Shown: one piece after another, positions 1 to 6,838 of the stretch | Numbering within the stretch: position 1 is the first letter of the stretch | Layout of the letters: each line of letters opens with the position of its first letter | Source: JBOFEH01 sp051650265 | GTDB taxonomy: Bacteria > Bacillota > Clostridia > Lachnospirales > Cellulosilyticaceae | Assembly: GCA_051650265.1 (NCBI GenBank) | Contig: JBOFIR010000158.1 | Span: 1 to 8,270, forward strand | Direction: 5' to 3' | Length of the DNA: 8,270 nucleotides | Notes under the pieces: generated by a model | What the model was told of the DNA's origin: nothing | Database searches by the model: none | The model's input: only the letters and a program-made list of their open reading frames with translations | Program-made: the position numbers and the translations under genes

Positions 1-1778
1 CAGTTGTAGCAACTTGGATGAAGACTTGCAAAGGCCTGTATGCTAGTAAGACAGTAGATGAAGCGATGGAACAAGTAGGCTGGGGTAGATATAAGATATT
101 TTCACCACTAGAAACGATTGCTGATCAGGATGTGAAAAAGTGTATCCAGTTAATTGCAGAATCTCAAAAGATTAGTGAAAAAGAACTATGGCGTCTTATT
201 GGACAAGACAATGTAAAAGCTTTTGCAAAAGATTTTCCATCTTTTTTCAAGGGACAGAATATGTTTTCATTCCTAAGCTCACTTTTTGATATTCATGTGA
301 TGATGACAAAAAAATTTGTAGGTGCGCGTCCTCCAGTTGTGGGGATAAAGGCGGTATCAGAAAAAGAAGCACTTTTTACATACGAATCCGATCGTGGCAT
401 GTTTGAGTATTGTATAGGATTACTAGAAGGTGCCAACGCATATTTCAAAGAGGATGTCCGAATAGAGGAGTTAGAGCGAGGAGAAAAGCAGCTCAAAATA
501 CGTCTTTATTTTCAGTCACCCATTGTCGTGTGTTACCACTATCCGATAAATCAATTCTTGGGATTTGGTGTGATGCGTAGTATTCCTCTGAAAGTTGGTG
601 TGACAACGGGATTAGTAAGTGGACTCGTTGGCATTGTAACTGCAGGAGTGAGTGGCATCGTAGTTGGTCTTGTGGGCGGAGTCGTTGGATCTTTAGTAAC
701 ATGGCAACTACTGAAGCCACAAAAACATATTTATGAAGAACTTGAAAGGATGAGGGTAGGCGAGTATGGTTTTAATGCACAAATTAAAAGTGGTGATCAG
801 TTAGAAGCCTTATATGATGCACTCACTACTTACAAACAATCGGTAAAAGCAGATTTTACAGGATTTAAAGGGATTACGGATGAAATGGCGACTTTCGCAG
901 AAACGATTGATGGGATTTCCTTAACAATGAAGAATACTTCAAACGATATTGCAGGGGTGGTTGAACAGGTTGCTACTGGGGCGGTTGAACAAGCAAGAAA
1001 TACCGAACAAGCTGCAGGGGTATTGAGTGATAATATGAGTATCTTAAGCCAAATTGTGACGAGTGAGGCGACGAATAAAGATGCCCTTGAAAAAGCAGTT
1101 GATAAGATCGGTGAAAGCTATCAAGCAGTCATCAGTACAAGTCATCATATCCATAGTACGTTGACACAATTTGAAGCACTGAAGAGTAAAAGTGATGATT
1201 TAGAAAGTAAAGTAACGAATATGACCCAAATTATAGCGATTGTATCAGCCATTGCAGAACAGACAAATTTACTTGCATTAAATGCATCGATTGAAGCTGC
1301 ACGAGCAGGTGAACAAGGACGTGGGTTTGCTGTCGTGGCAGAAGCAGTACGTAAGCTTGCAGAGCAGTCCCAAGAAGCTGTAAGACAGATTAATCATAAG
1401 CTTGCAGAGGTTGTTTCAGAGATCAAATTATTAGCTACAAGTATTCAAGGTCAATATAATGGACTTCACTCACAAAAGCAAGGGCTTGAGACGGTCAAAA
1501 ACATTAGTTTTGAAGCAAACGAGTCTATCAAGGGTGTGGCGCATTCTATGATTGAGACCATCGATCAGCTTTCTGTACAAGCAGGTGCGATTTCAGAAGC
1601 TTTTGATACGGTAGAAATGTTGGCTGCGATTGCAGAGGAAAATTCAGCATCTTCAGAGGAAGTGAGTGCAAGTGTCACAACGTATGCCAACGAACTCACG
1701 ACACTGATGGAGCGAATAAAAGACTTTAGACATATAACCCATACTTTTAAAGTGGATTTGGAAAAATATAAGCTTTAA
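1..1778 (+). CDS. H-NOX haem-sensor methyl-accepting chemotaxis protein (5' end outside window)
   Basis: Predicted membrane chemoreceptor that senses a haem ligand and signals through CheA/CheW. The frame is open to the left edge: codons 3-17 read V-V-A-T-W before the ATG at 18, matching the H-NOX N-terminus (M-K-G-T-x-V-x-T-W), so the true start lies about four codons upstream of the first complete codon and the protein is about 595 aa. Numbering from the ATG at 18 (add 9 for Caldanaerobacter H-NOX numbering): H-NOX domain to about 173, proximal haem His93 (=102), Pro106 (=115), Y122-x-S124-x-R126 (=131/133/135), distal Asn65 (=74) and Tyr131 (=140), with Trp9 just before the ATG. A Gly/Val-rich hydrophobic stretch at 190-232 looks like two membrane helices with almost no external loop; a HAMP-like linker covers about 233-280. 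The signalling hairpin has its tip around 410-450 (EQTNLLALNASIEAARAGE), with a methylation-type site near 543-550. No C-terminal CheR-docking pentapeptide is seen. Family assignment is firm; O2 as ligand is inferred. Confidence 0.95.
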   Translation, partial: VVATWMKTCKGLYASKTVDEAMEQVGWGRYKIFSPLETIADQDVKKCIQLIAESQKISEKELWRLIGQDNVKAFAKDFPSFFKGQNMFSFLSSLFDIHVMMTKKFVGARPPVVGIKAVSEKEALFTYESDRGMFEYCIGLLEGANAYFKEDVRIEELERGEKQLKIRLYFQSPIVVCYHYPINQFLGFGVMRSIPLKVGVTTGLVSGLVGIVTAGVSGIVVGLVGGVVGSLVTWQLLKPQKHIYEELERMRVGEYGFNAQIKSGDQLEALYDALTTYKQSVKADFTGFKGITDEMATFAETIDGISLTMKNTSNDIAGVVEQVATGAVEQARNTEQAAGVLSDNMSILSQIVTSEATNKDALEKAVDKIGESYQAVISTSHHIHSTLTQFEALKSKSDDLESKVTNMTQIIAIVSAIAEQTNLLALNASIEAARAGEQGRGFAVVAEAVRKLAEQSQEAVRQINHKLAEVVSEIKLLATSIQGQYNGLHSQKQGLETVKNISFEANESIKGVAHSMIETIDQLSVQAGAISEAFDTVEMLAAIAEENSASSEEVSASVTTYANELTTLMERIKDFRHITHTFKVDLEKYKL

Positions 1779-1807
1779 TATAAACTGATTAGGATTTAAA
1801 AGTTGAT

Positions 1808-1815
1808 GGAGGGGG
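1808..1815 (+). promoter_or_regulatory. Ribosome binding site that fixes the TTG start of the nucleotidase
   Basis: GGAGGGGG lies about 7-10 bases before the TTG at 1823. The next in-frame ATG (1838) would be more than 20 bases from it, too far for normal initiation, and would cut the positively charged start of the signal peptide. TTG is therefore the better start. Confidence 0.75.
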
Positions 1816-1822
1816 AGAACCA

Positions 1823-3748
1823 TTGAAACGAAGTCTCATGAAATGTATGTTGGTGTGTGCGATAATCTGTCTTATGAGTGTTAGCATACTAGGAAAAACA
1901 ATTGATGAACAATCTCGTATAACCATCTTATTTACTCATGATTTACATGATCATTTTTTACCTCAGAAAATTCAAGAAGAAGGTGGTATCAAAAGTTATG
2001 GGGGATACGGTAGACTACAGACATTGATTAACCAAGAACGTGAACAAGATTCAGAACTGTTATTGTTAGATGCAGGTGATTTTTCTATGGGGACGCTTTT
2101 TCAAACCATTTATGCAACAAAGTCGCCTCAGCTTCGCGTCATGGGCGCGATGGGATATGACGTGGTAACACTTGGGAACCATGAGTTTGATTTTAGAGCA
2201 GCAGGACTTGCACAGAGCTTAGAGTCTGCTATGGAAAGTGGCGATATCTTACCTCAAATGGTGGTTGGAAATATTGCATGTGATCCCCTTGATCCCGATC
2301 AGGGCAGATTAAATAATGCTATGAAAAATTATGGTGTAAAACCTTACACAGTGCTTCAAAAAAATGGCATTCGTATAGGTGTGTTTGGACTTATGGGTGA
2401 AGATGCACAATCCAATGCCCCTATGGCAGGTGTTACTTTTACAGACTATGTTGCCCAAGCACGTCATTTGACACGTCTATTGAGAGAAGAGGAGCAAGTT
2501 GACCTTGTCGTATGCCTTTCACACGCAGGAACAAGCGATCAATCAAAAAAATCGGAAGATGAACGTCTTGCCAAAGAAGTCCCTGATATTGATGTGATTA
2601 TTAGTGGGCATACACATACCACACTGGAGCAGCCCAAACAAGTTGGAGATGTTCTAATAGCGAGTTCAGGAAGTTATAGCAAGAACCTTGGCAAATTAGT
2701 GATCACACAAGATGCATCTGGGAAATGGCAGGCAACTAACTATGAACTTTTAAGTGTAGATGAAACAATCTCACCTGATCTAGCCATAGAGACAATGATT
2801 AGTAGCTATAAAGACACAGTTGAGGTAGCGTATCTGACACAGTATGGGTATCAATTCAACCAAGTGCTAGGAGCAAGCTATGTTAACTTCGAAAGTGAAG
2901 CTATGGTAGGCAAAAAACATGAGGAGCTACGGTTGGGCAACTTGATTTCAGACGCTTACCGGTATGCTATACAGCAAGCAGAAGGAGAGGCTTATGAGCC
3001 TATAGCAGTGAGTGTTGCACCTGCAGGGATTATACGTGGTAGCTTTATAGATGGGCCGATCACTGTCTCAGATGTGTTTACCGTAAGTTCACTAGGGATA
3101 GGGGAGGATGGCTCAGCAGGTTATCCGCTAGTATCGGTATATCTTACTGGAAAAGAACTCCGTACAATCTGTGAAGTGGATGCATCGATTGCACCAATTA
3201 TGTCAGAGGCGCAGCTCTATCTTTCGGGCCTTAACTTTACATTTAACCCTCATAGAGTACTCTTTGATAAGGTGACGACATGTCATCTAGTAGACGAAAA
3301 TAAGCAACAAGTAAGCATTGAAGATGAGCAGCTCTACCGTGTAGTAGCAGGACTTTACTCTGCACAAATGCTTTCAGTTGTAGGGGATAAATCCTTTGGT
3401 TTACTTTCTATCATACCTAAAGATCATGAGGGAATACCCATTACGGATTTCACACCTCACATCATCAAAGATCCACAAACAGGTGGTGAATTGAAAGAAT
3501 GGGTTGCGTTAGCACGCTATATCAGTTCGTTCCAAAGTGCAGGAAAATCAGAGATACCTTCTCAATATGCACAGGGCGAAGGGCGAAAGGTGATTGATAA
3601 TCGCACAAGTTTGCGTGCGCGTTTTTCATCGCCCAATGCTATTGCGATAACGATTTATGCTATTGCGATTATGCTTGTGATTGTTATGCTGTTATTGATT
3701 CGATTACTCATTAAAAGTATAAGAAAACATGTAAAACTTAAAAAATAA
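1823..3748 (+). CDS. Exported, membrane-anchored 5'-nucleotidase / cyclic-nucleotide phosphodiesterase family protein (UshA-like)
   Basis: A 641-aa two-domain metallophosphoesterase that probably hydrolyses extracellular nucleotides to nucleosides and phosphate. Residues 1-24 form a signal peptide (K/R start, hydrophobic core, then S-I-L-G-K). The metal-binding domain shows all classical motifs: D40-x-H42, G85-D86, G118-N-H-E121, H234 and G262-H-T-H265, which place the two metal ions. The 5'-nucleotidase C-terminal domain spans about 345-560, with L371-G-N-L-I-S-D-A near its start and A-P-A-G-I-I-R-G at 399-406, where UshA has N-G-G-G-I-R. Residues 606-631 form a hydrophobic helix followed by a Lys/Arg-rich tail, so the enzyme is probably held on the outer face of the membrane by a C-terminal anchor instead of by sortase. 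It follows the chemoreceptor by 44 bases with no terminator between, so a shared transcript is likely. Exact substrate (AMP, 2',3'-cyclic NMP, UDP-sugar) cannot be told from sequence. Confidence 0.9.
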   Translation: MKRSLMKCMLVCAIICLMSVSILGKTIDEQSRITILFTHDLHDHFLPQKIQEEGGIKSYGGYGRLQTLINQEREQDSELLLLDAGDFSMGTLFQTIYATKSPQLRVMGAMGYDVVTLGNHEFDFRAAGLAQSLESAMESGDILPQMVVGNIACDPLDPDQGRLNNAMKNYGVKPYTVLQKNGIRIGVFGLMGEDAQSNAPMAGVTFTDYVAQARHLTRLLREEEQVDLVVCLSHAGTSDQSKKSEDERLAKEVPDIDVIISGHTHTTLEQPKQVGDVLIASSGSYSKNLGKLVITQDASGKWQATNYELLSVDETISPDLAIETMISSYKDTVEVAYLTQYGYQFNQVLGASYVNFESEAMVGKKHEELRLGNLISDAYRYAIQQAEGEAYEPIAVSVAPAGIIRGSFIDGPITVSDVFTVSSLGIGEDGSAGYPLVSVYLTGKELRTICEVDASIAPIMSEAQLYLSGLNFTFNPHRVLFDKVTTCHLVDENKQQVSIEDEQLYRVVAGLYSAQMLSVVGDKSFGLLSIIPKDHEGIPITDFTPHIIKDPQTGGELKEWVALARYISSFQSAGKSEIPSQYAQGEGRKVIDNRTSLRARFSSPNAIAITIYAIAIMLVIVMLLLIRLLIKSIRKHVKLKK

Positions 3749-3791
3749 TCTGAAGGCCTCCCAAATAGTGGGGGCTTTTTTGATTATTTTT
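3741..3791 (+). terminator. Composite intrinsic terminator after the nucleotidase gene
   Basis: An inner hairpin (AAGGCCTCCC, loop AAATAGT, GGGGGCTTTTTT; one G-T pair and one bulge) ends in a T run at 3776-3781. Around it lies a perfect 10-base inverted repeat, AAAAATAATC (3741-3750) and GATTATTTTT (3782-3791). The outer arm overlaps the nucleotidase stop codon (3746-3748). A/T runs on both sides mean it could also stop transcription from the right. Confidence 0.85.
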
Positions 3792-3829
3792 ATGAAGATG
3801 TAAAAAAAGGTATTCAAGCTGAAATAATG

Positions 3830-3838
3830 TGGTAATAT
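3830..3838 (+). promoter_or_regulatory. Possible extended -10 element for corA
   Basis: TGG-TAATAT resembles an extended -10 (TGn-TATAAT). No good -35 lies at the right spacing, and transcription would start almost at the ribosome binding site (AGGAGG, 3845-3850), leaving a leader of only about 14 bases. A promoter is expected here because a terminator lies just upstream, but this exact placement is weak. No Mg-sensing riboswitch fits in the short gap. Confidence 0.3.
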
Positions 3839-3858
3839 GAAAAAAGGAGGGGATTAAG

Positions 3859-4791
3859 ATGCAAACCTATCAGATTACAAGTGAGGGAATGATTGAAAGA
3901 TATGAAGGAGATATGGGACTAAAACTAGGGTGTCAGTGGTGGATTATACTCACGCCTGAAGAACTTATTAAGCATAAAGATCAGTTTAAGATCAGTCACA
4001 AAACAATTAAAGAATGTGTAGAGCAAGTAGATTTGCCTAAACTAGAAGTCTATGACCAATATGATTTTGGACTCATTCATATGATTGAGCGAAGAAATGA
4101 ACAGGTCAAAAAATACCGTTTAAACTTCTATCTAGGAAGTACATATCTTCTATTGGTGGCAGAAGAACCAACTAGCGGACTTGAACAATTTGTTGAAGAG
4201 ATGGTCTACGAGGAAGAGGTATGTTATTCTCCAGAAAAAATTCTTTATTTACTTTTGGACCATGTGATTGGGGAAGAAGGTCAGATTTTAGATGGTATTG
4301 AAAATGAAGTCGATCGATTAGAAGAGCGTGTAATCCGTGGAGAGAAACATGCTTATATTCAAGAGATTGTTGCTTTGCGTAAGCGATTACTTTATCTCAA
4401 GAAGCATTATGAGCCGATGATTGATATCGCCAATGCGTTAGAAGAAAATGATAATGAACTTTTTGATCCAAAATCTACACGCTATTTTAGGATATTAAGT
4501 AATCGGATTAATAGACTGAATATGAGGGTGCTGAATCTAAGGGATAATGTCACACAGATTAGAGAAGCCTATGATGCACAGGTCGATATAGGGCTCAATA
4601 AGATTATGAAAGTGTTCACAGTAATGACTGTGATTTTTTTCCCATTAACAGTAATTGTAGGATGGTATGGTATGAATTTTACCGCCATGCCTGAATTAGA
4701 CTGGCGGTATGGTTATATTTATGTGATGATTCTAAGTGTACTTAGTATTGCAGGTTGTCTCATTTATTTTAAGAAAAAAGATTGGTTATAG
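3859..4791 (+). CDS. corA: CorA-family magnesium/divalent cation transporter
   Basis: A 310-aa inner-membrane channel subunit of the CorA (2-TM-GxN) family; members form pentamers that let Mg2+ (also Co2+ or Ni2+) enter along the membrane potential. The signature Y-G-M-N-F (270-274) ends the first membrane helix (about 250-269) and is followed by the short outer loop M-P-E-L-D-W-R-Y-G-Y and a second helix (about 285-304), then the basic tail K-K-K-D-W. The N-terminal 240 residues are the cytosolic alpha/beta domain and the long charged stalk helix (about 205-260). The start is an ATG 8 bases after a strong AGGAGG (3845-3850). It stands alone between the upstream terminator and the convergent yeiH-like gene, whose stop codon is only 19 bases away. 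Family is clear; preference for Mg2+ over Co2+, or a role in efflux, cannot be read from sequence. Confidence 0.93.
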   Translation: MQTYQITSEGMIERYEGDMGLKLGCQWWIILTPEELIKHKDQFKISHKTIKECVEQVDLPKLEVYDQYDFGLIHMIERRNEQVKKYRLNFYLGSTYLLLVAEEPTSGLEQFVEEMVYEEEVCYSPEKILYLLLDHVIGEEGQILDGIENEVDRLEERVIRGEKHAYIQEIVALRKRLLYLKKHYEPMIDIANALEENDNELFDPKSTRYFRILSNRINRLNMRVLNLRDNVTQIREAYDAQVDIGLNKIMKVFTVMTVIFFPLTVIVGWYGMNFTAMPELDWRYGYIYVMILSVLSIAGCLIYFKKKDWL

Positions 4792-4807
4792 ATTGTGGCG
4801 ATGTATG

Positions 4808-4835
4808 TGATTAAAAGAGTATGTTGATTAAAAGA
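4808..4835. repeat. Short direct repeat at the 3' end of the yeiH-like gene
   Basis: TGATTAAAAGA occurs at 4808-4818 and again at 4825-4835, a 17-base period. The left copy contains the stop codon of the minus-strand gene (4811-4813) and the right copy codes its last residues. Most likely chance or a small local duplication. Confidence 0.4.
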
Positions 4836-5788
4836 AGTGCTGCAAGGATCTGAACTGTCCCCACTAAGAGTCCATAGAGTGAAACAGAGATTCCCTGAGA
4901 AATAAGGTGTCTGAAGTTTACTCTTAAACCAATAGCACCAAGTGCAATGAGTTCAAGGTAATGACTAGTTGTCTTGAAGAGTGAAGAAACCCCTTGTGGT
5001 AATAGACCTACTGTAAATAAAATACATGTACCAAAGAAGCCAAGCACATACCAAGGGACACGAATTTTACCTTTAGTACTGCATTCTGTAGGCTCAGTTG
5101 AACGTTGCTTTAGCAGCCCTAGTACAATAACAACGCCTACAAGGAAGATGACACGAACAATTTTGAAGAGCATCGCAAGGTCTTTGACGGGTTCACTAAC
5201 CATTGCACCACTTGCCACCACTTGTCCGACAGACTGAAGTGTTCCGCCCATCATAGCAGAGGTTTTAACTAATTCATGATCATAAAGCGTTGCGGTAAGT
5301 ACTGGAAGAAGTAGCATTAAAATCACTCCAGTAAGATTTACAACAGTAATTGCAATACCTTTGTCGGTTTCATCTGCATGAATAGCAGGTGCTGTCGCAG
5401 CAATAGCTGATGAACCACATACAGCATTTCCTGCAGCCATAAGCATACTAAAATTCTGCCCAAAACCTAGACGTTTTCCAATCCATAATGCAAAGACAAT
5501 CGTAACCGTCATTTGAAGTATAATAAAGAGAATTCCGTTTAATCCTAACTCGAGAAGAGTTGTTGCACTTAACGTCCCACCTAAAAGGACGATAGAAAAG
5601 GAAAGTAAATTAGTCTCGGCAAATTGAAAACCTTTTTGAAATTTTTTGTGAGTAAAGAGTGTATTACCTAGAAGCATACCAATAAAAATAGCTAGAGTTG
5701 TGGCACCTAAACTTGGGAATAGCGGTGCGATTAATAGGCTTAAAAGAGCTGTCAAAACAGCAATGAGTAATCCTGGGATAAGTTGCAT
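4811..5788 (-). CDS. yeiH: YeiH/UPF0324 family membrane protein (putative sulfate exporter family)
   Basis: A 325-aa polytopic membrane protein with about ten hydrophobic helices and almost no soluble part. Family hallmarks are visible: G-N-A-V-C-G-S-S-A-I-A-A at 120-131 and G-G-T-L-Q-S-V-G-Q-V-V at 181-191, plus K-I-V-R-V-I-F-L near 209-216. Databases label this family 'putative sulfate exporter'; biochemical proof is thin, and in enterobacteria yeiH is linked to sulfite tolerance through its neighbour regulator YeiE. The ATG at 5788 has a ribosome binding site AGAAAGGA (5797-5804 on this strand) 8 bases upstream. The gene is divergent from a LysR-type regulator, the usual arrangement for regulator and target. 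It converges with corA with no hairpin in the 19-base gap, so its termination point is unclear. Family assignment is strong; the transported substrate is inference. Confidence 0.88.
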   Translation of the reverse strand: MQLIPGLLIAVLTALLSLLIAPLFPSLGATTLAIFIGMLLGNTLFTHKKFQKGFQFAETNLLSFSIVLLGGTLSATTLLELGLNGILFIILQMTVTIVFALWIGKRLGFGQNFSMLMAAGNAVCGSSAIAATAPAIHADETDKGIAITVVNLTGVILMLLLPVLTATLYDHELVKTSAMMGGTLQSVGQVVASGAMVSEPVKDLAMLFKIVRVIFLVGVVIVLGLLKQRSTEPTECSTKGKIRVPWYVLGFFGTCILFTVGLLPQGVSSLFKTTSHYLELIALGAIGLRVNFRHLISQGISVSLYGLLVGTVQILAALLLINILF

Positions 5789-5835
5789 AATTGATGTCCT
5801 TTCTACAATGATGTCATGTTCTCAAATATAGTGCT

Positions 5836-5864
5836 AGTATAAAGCAATGGTAAGTATAAGTAAA
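5836..5864 (-). promoter_or_regulatory. Predicted sigma-A type promoter of the yeiH-like gene
   Basis: On the minus strand, TTTACT (5859-5864) and TATACT (5836-5841) are separated by exactly 17 bases and match the consensus at 4 of 6 and 5 of 6 positions. Transcription would start near 5829, giving a leader of about 40 bases. On the plus strand the heptamer AGTATAA appears twice here (5836-5842 and 5853-5859), and an imperfect ATA-N7-TAT element (5829-5841) overlaps the -10, which could be a LysR-type contact site. No convincing promoter for the divergent LysR gene was found in the same gap. Confidence 0.55.
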
Positions 5865-5904
5865 ATAAATGGATTTAATAACATGTATCAAAAATATTAA
5901 TAAT

Positions 5905-5910
5905 AGGTGG
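5905..5910 (+). promoter_or_regulatory. Ribosome binding site that decides the LysR start
   Basis: AGGTGG lies 5 bases before the ATG at 5916. The alternative GTG at 5907 sits inside this sequence and has no purine-rich site at a suitable distance upstream, so the ATG is preferred. Confidence 0.7.
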
Positions 5911-5915
5911 AAGTT

Positions 5916-6794
5916 ATGCTAGAAGAACTAAAAACACTCATTGCAGTGGTAGAATGTGAGAATTTTACACGCGCAGGTGAATTGCGTCATTTATCTCAAC
6001 CAAGTGTTAGTGTACACATCAAAAACCTTGAGAATGAATTTGGTGTCACTTTAGTGATGCGTTCCCAAAAACAGCGTAAGTTGTTGATTACAGAAGAGGG
6101 CATGCTTTTATATCGTAAGGGAAAGGAAATTCTCAAAAGTCTAGAAGAGGTCAAGCAGGAACTTTTGGGAGAAGGACAACATGTAGGTGGCAAATTACGA
6201 ATCGGTGCAAGTCATACGATAGGGGAGTGTTTTCTAACTGTATTTTTAGGTGATTTTATGAGAATGTATCCAGATATTCATATTGAGCTCATTATTGATA
6301 ATAGTAGCAAAATCTGTGAGGAGGTAGAGAAACTCCGATTAGAGATTGGTCTGATTGAAGCCGCCCCAGATCAAGTGGTTTTGGTGCAAGAGCACTTTTT
6401 TAGAGATGAATTGATACTTATTTTTCCTCCGGGGACGATTCTCGAAGGCACAAGCTTGACAGAAATCCTCTCAGGACAAAATAAATGGGTAGCACGTGAG
6501 CGTGGTTCGGGAACGCGAACGTATCTAGAGTATTTATGGAATGAGCACCAAATTATTCCGGAGACTATTTTGACCTTAGGGAGCAATTATGCTGTCAAAG
6601 AAGCTGTCAAAAATGGATTAGGTGCTTCTGTTGTTTCGCATCTTGTAGTCAATACGCCATGTGATAATGTTCAAATGTACTCTTTGGGTGAACGTTATCA
6701 ACGTTATTTCTCGGCTATTTATCCTGAGGACATGAGTCTTTCACGTGCAGCAAGGGCTTTTTTAGAAGCACTCCAACAGCATACTACACGGTAG
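5916..6794 (+). CDS. LysR-type transcriptional regulator (YeiE/CysL-like)
   Basis: A 292-aa DNA-binding regulator. The N-terminal winged helix-turn-helix covers about residues 1-60, with the LysR core N16-F-T-R-A-G-E-L and L26-S-Q-P-S-V-S-V-H-I-K-N-L-E. A linker helix follows to about 88, then a substrate-binding-protein-like effector domain (about 90-290). In it R195-x-G-S-G-T-R201 and the segment S223-N-Y-A-V-K-E-A-V-K-N-G-L-G-A are typical of the CysL/YeiE/CbbR group, which senses small anions or sulfur metabolites. It is divergent from the yeiH-like gene, so the likely target is the shared 127-base gap, with autoregulation possible. An in-frame GTG at 5907 would add three residues but lies within the ribosome binding site. 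It ends 2 bases before a strong hairpin terminator. The family is certain; the effector (sulfite, sulfate or another anion) is inferred from the neighbour. Confidence 0.92.
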   Translation: MLEELKTLIAVVECENFTRAGELRHLSQPSVSVHIKNLENEFGVTLVMRSQKQRKLLITEEGMLLYRKGKEILKSLEEVKQELLGEGQHVGGKLRIGASHTIGECFLTVFLGDFMRMYPDIHIELIIDNSSKICEEVEKLRLEIGLIEAAPDQVVLVQEHFFRDELILIFPPGTILEGTSLTEILSGQNKWVARERGSGTRTYLEYLWNEHQIIPETILTLGSNYAVKEAVKNGLGASVVSHLVVNTPCDNVQMYSLGERYQRYFSAIYPEDMSLSRAARAFLEALQQHTTR

Positions 6795-6796
6795 TA

Positions 6797-6838
6797 AAAA
6801 AAATCACGCCCATAAGTTATACTGGGCGTGATTTTTTT
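6797..6838. terminator. Bidirectional terminator shared by the LysR and Staygreen genes
   Basis: A perfect 16-base-pair stem (AAAAAAATCACGCCCA, 6797-6812; partner at 6823-6838) with a 10-base loop has an A run on one side and a T run on the other, so each strand carries a GC-rich hairpin followed by T's. The LysR stop ends 2 bases before it, and the stop codon of the minus-strand gene (6837-6839) overlaps its right edge. Confidence 0.92.

Noticed and set aside
293..720. Minus-strand open frames of 67 and 75 codons inside the chemoreceptor gene
   Set aside because: They lie wholly within a well-supported gene, have no family resemblance and no clear ribosome binding site.
3792..3858. Mg-sensing riboswitch upstream of corA
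   Set aside because: The gap is about 67 bases after the terminator, too short for an M-box, and no matching fold is seen.
4974..5237. Plus-strand open frame of 87 codons inside the yeiH-like gene
   Set aside because: It is antisense to a conserved membrane protein, and its low-complexity Thr/Ser/Pro content is what the reverse of hydrophobic codons gives.
5791..5817. Direct repeat TGATGTC at 5792 and 5809 around the yeiH ribosome binding site
   Set aside because: Only 7 bases long in AT-rich DNA, and one copy lies between ribosome binding site and start codon; probably chance. Its 17-base period, shared with other short repeats here, has no clear meaning.
5996..6586. Minus-strand open frames inside the LysR gene
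   Set aside because: Shadow frames opposite a conserved coding sequence, with no independent support.
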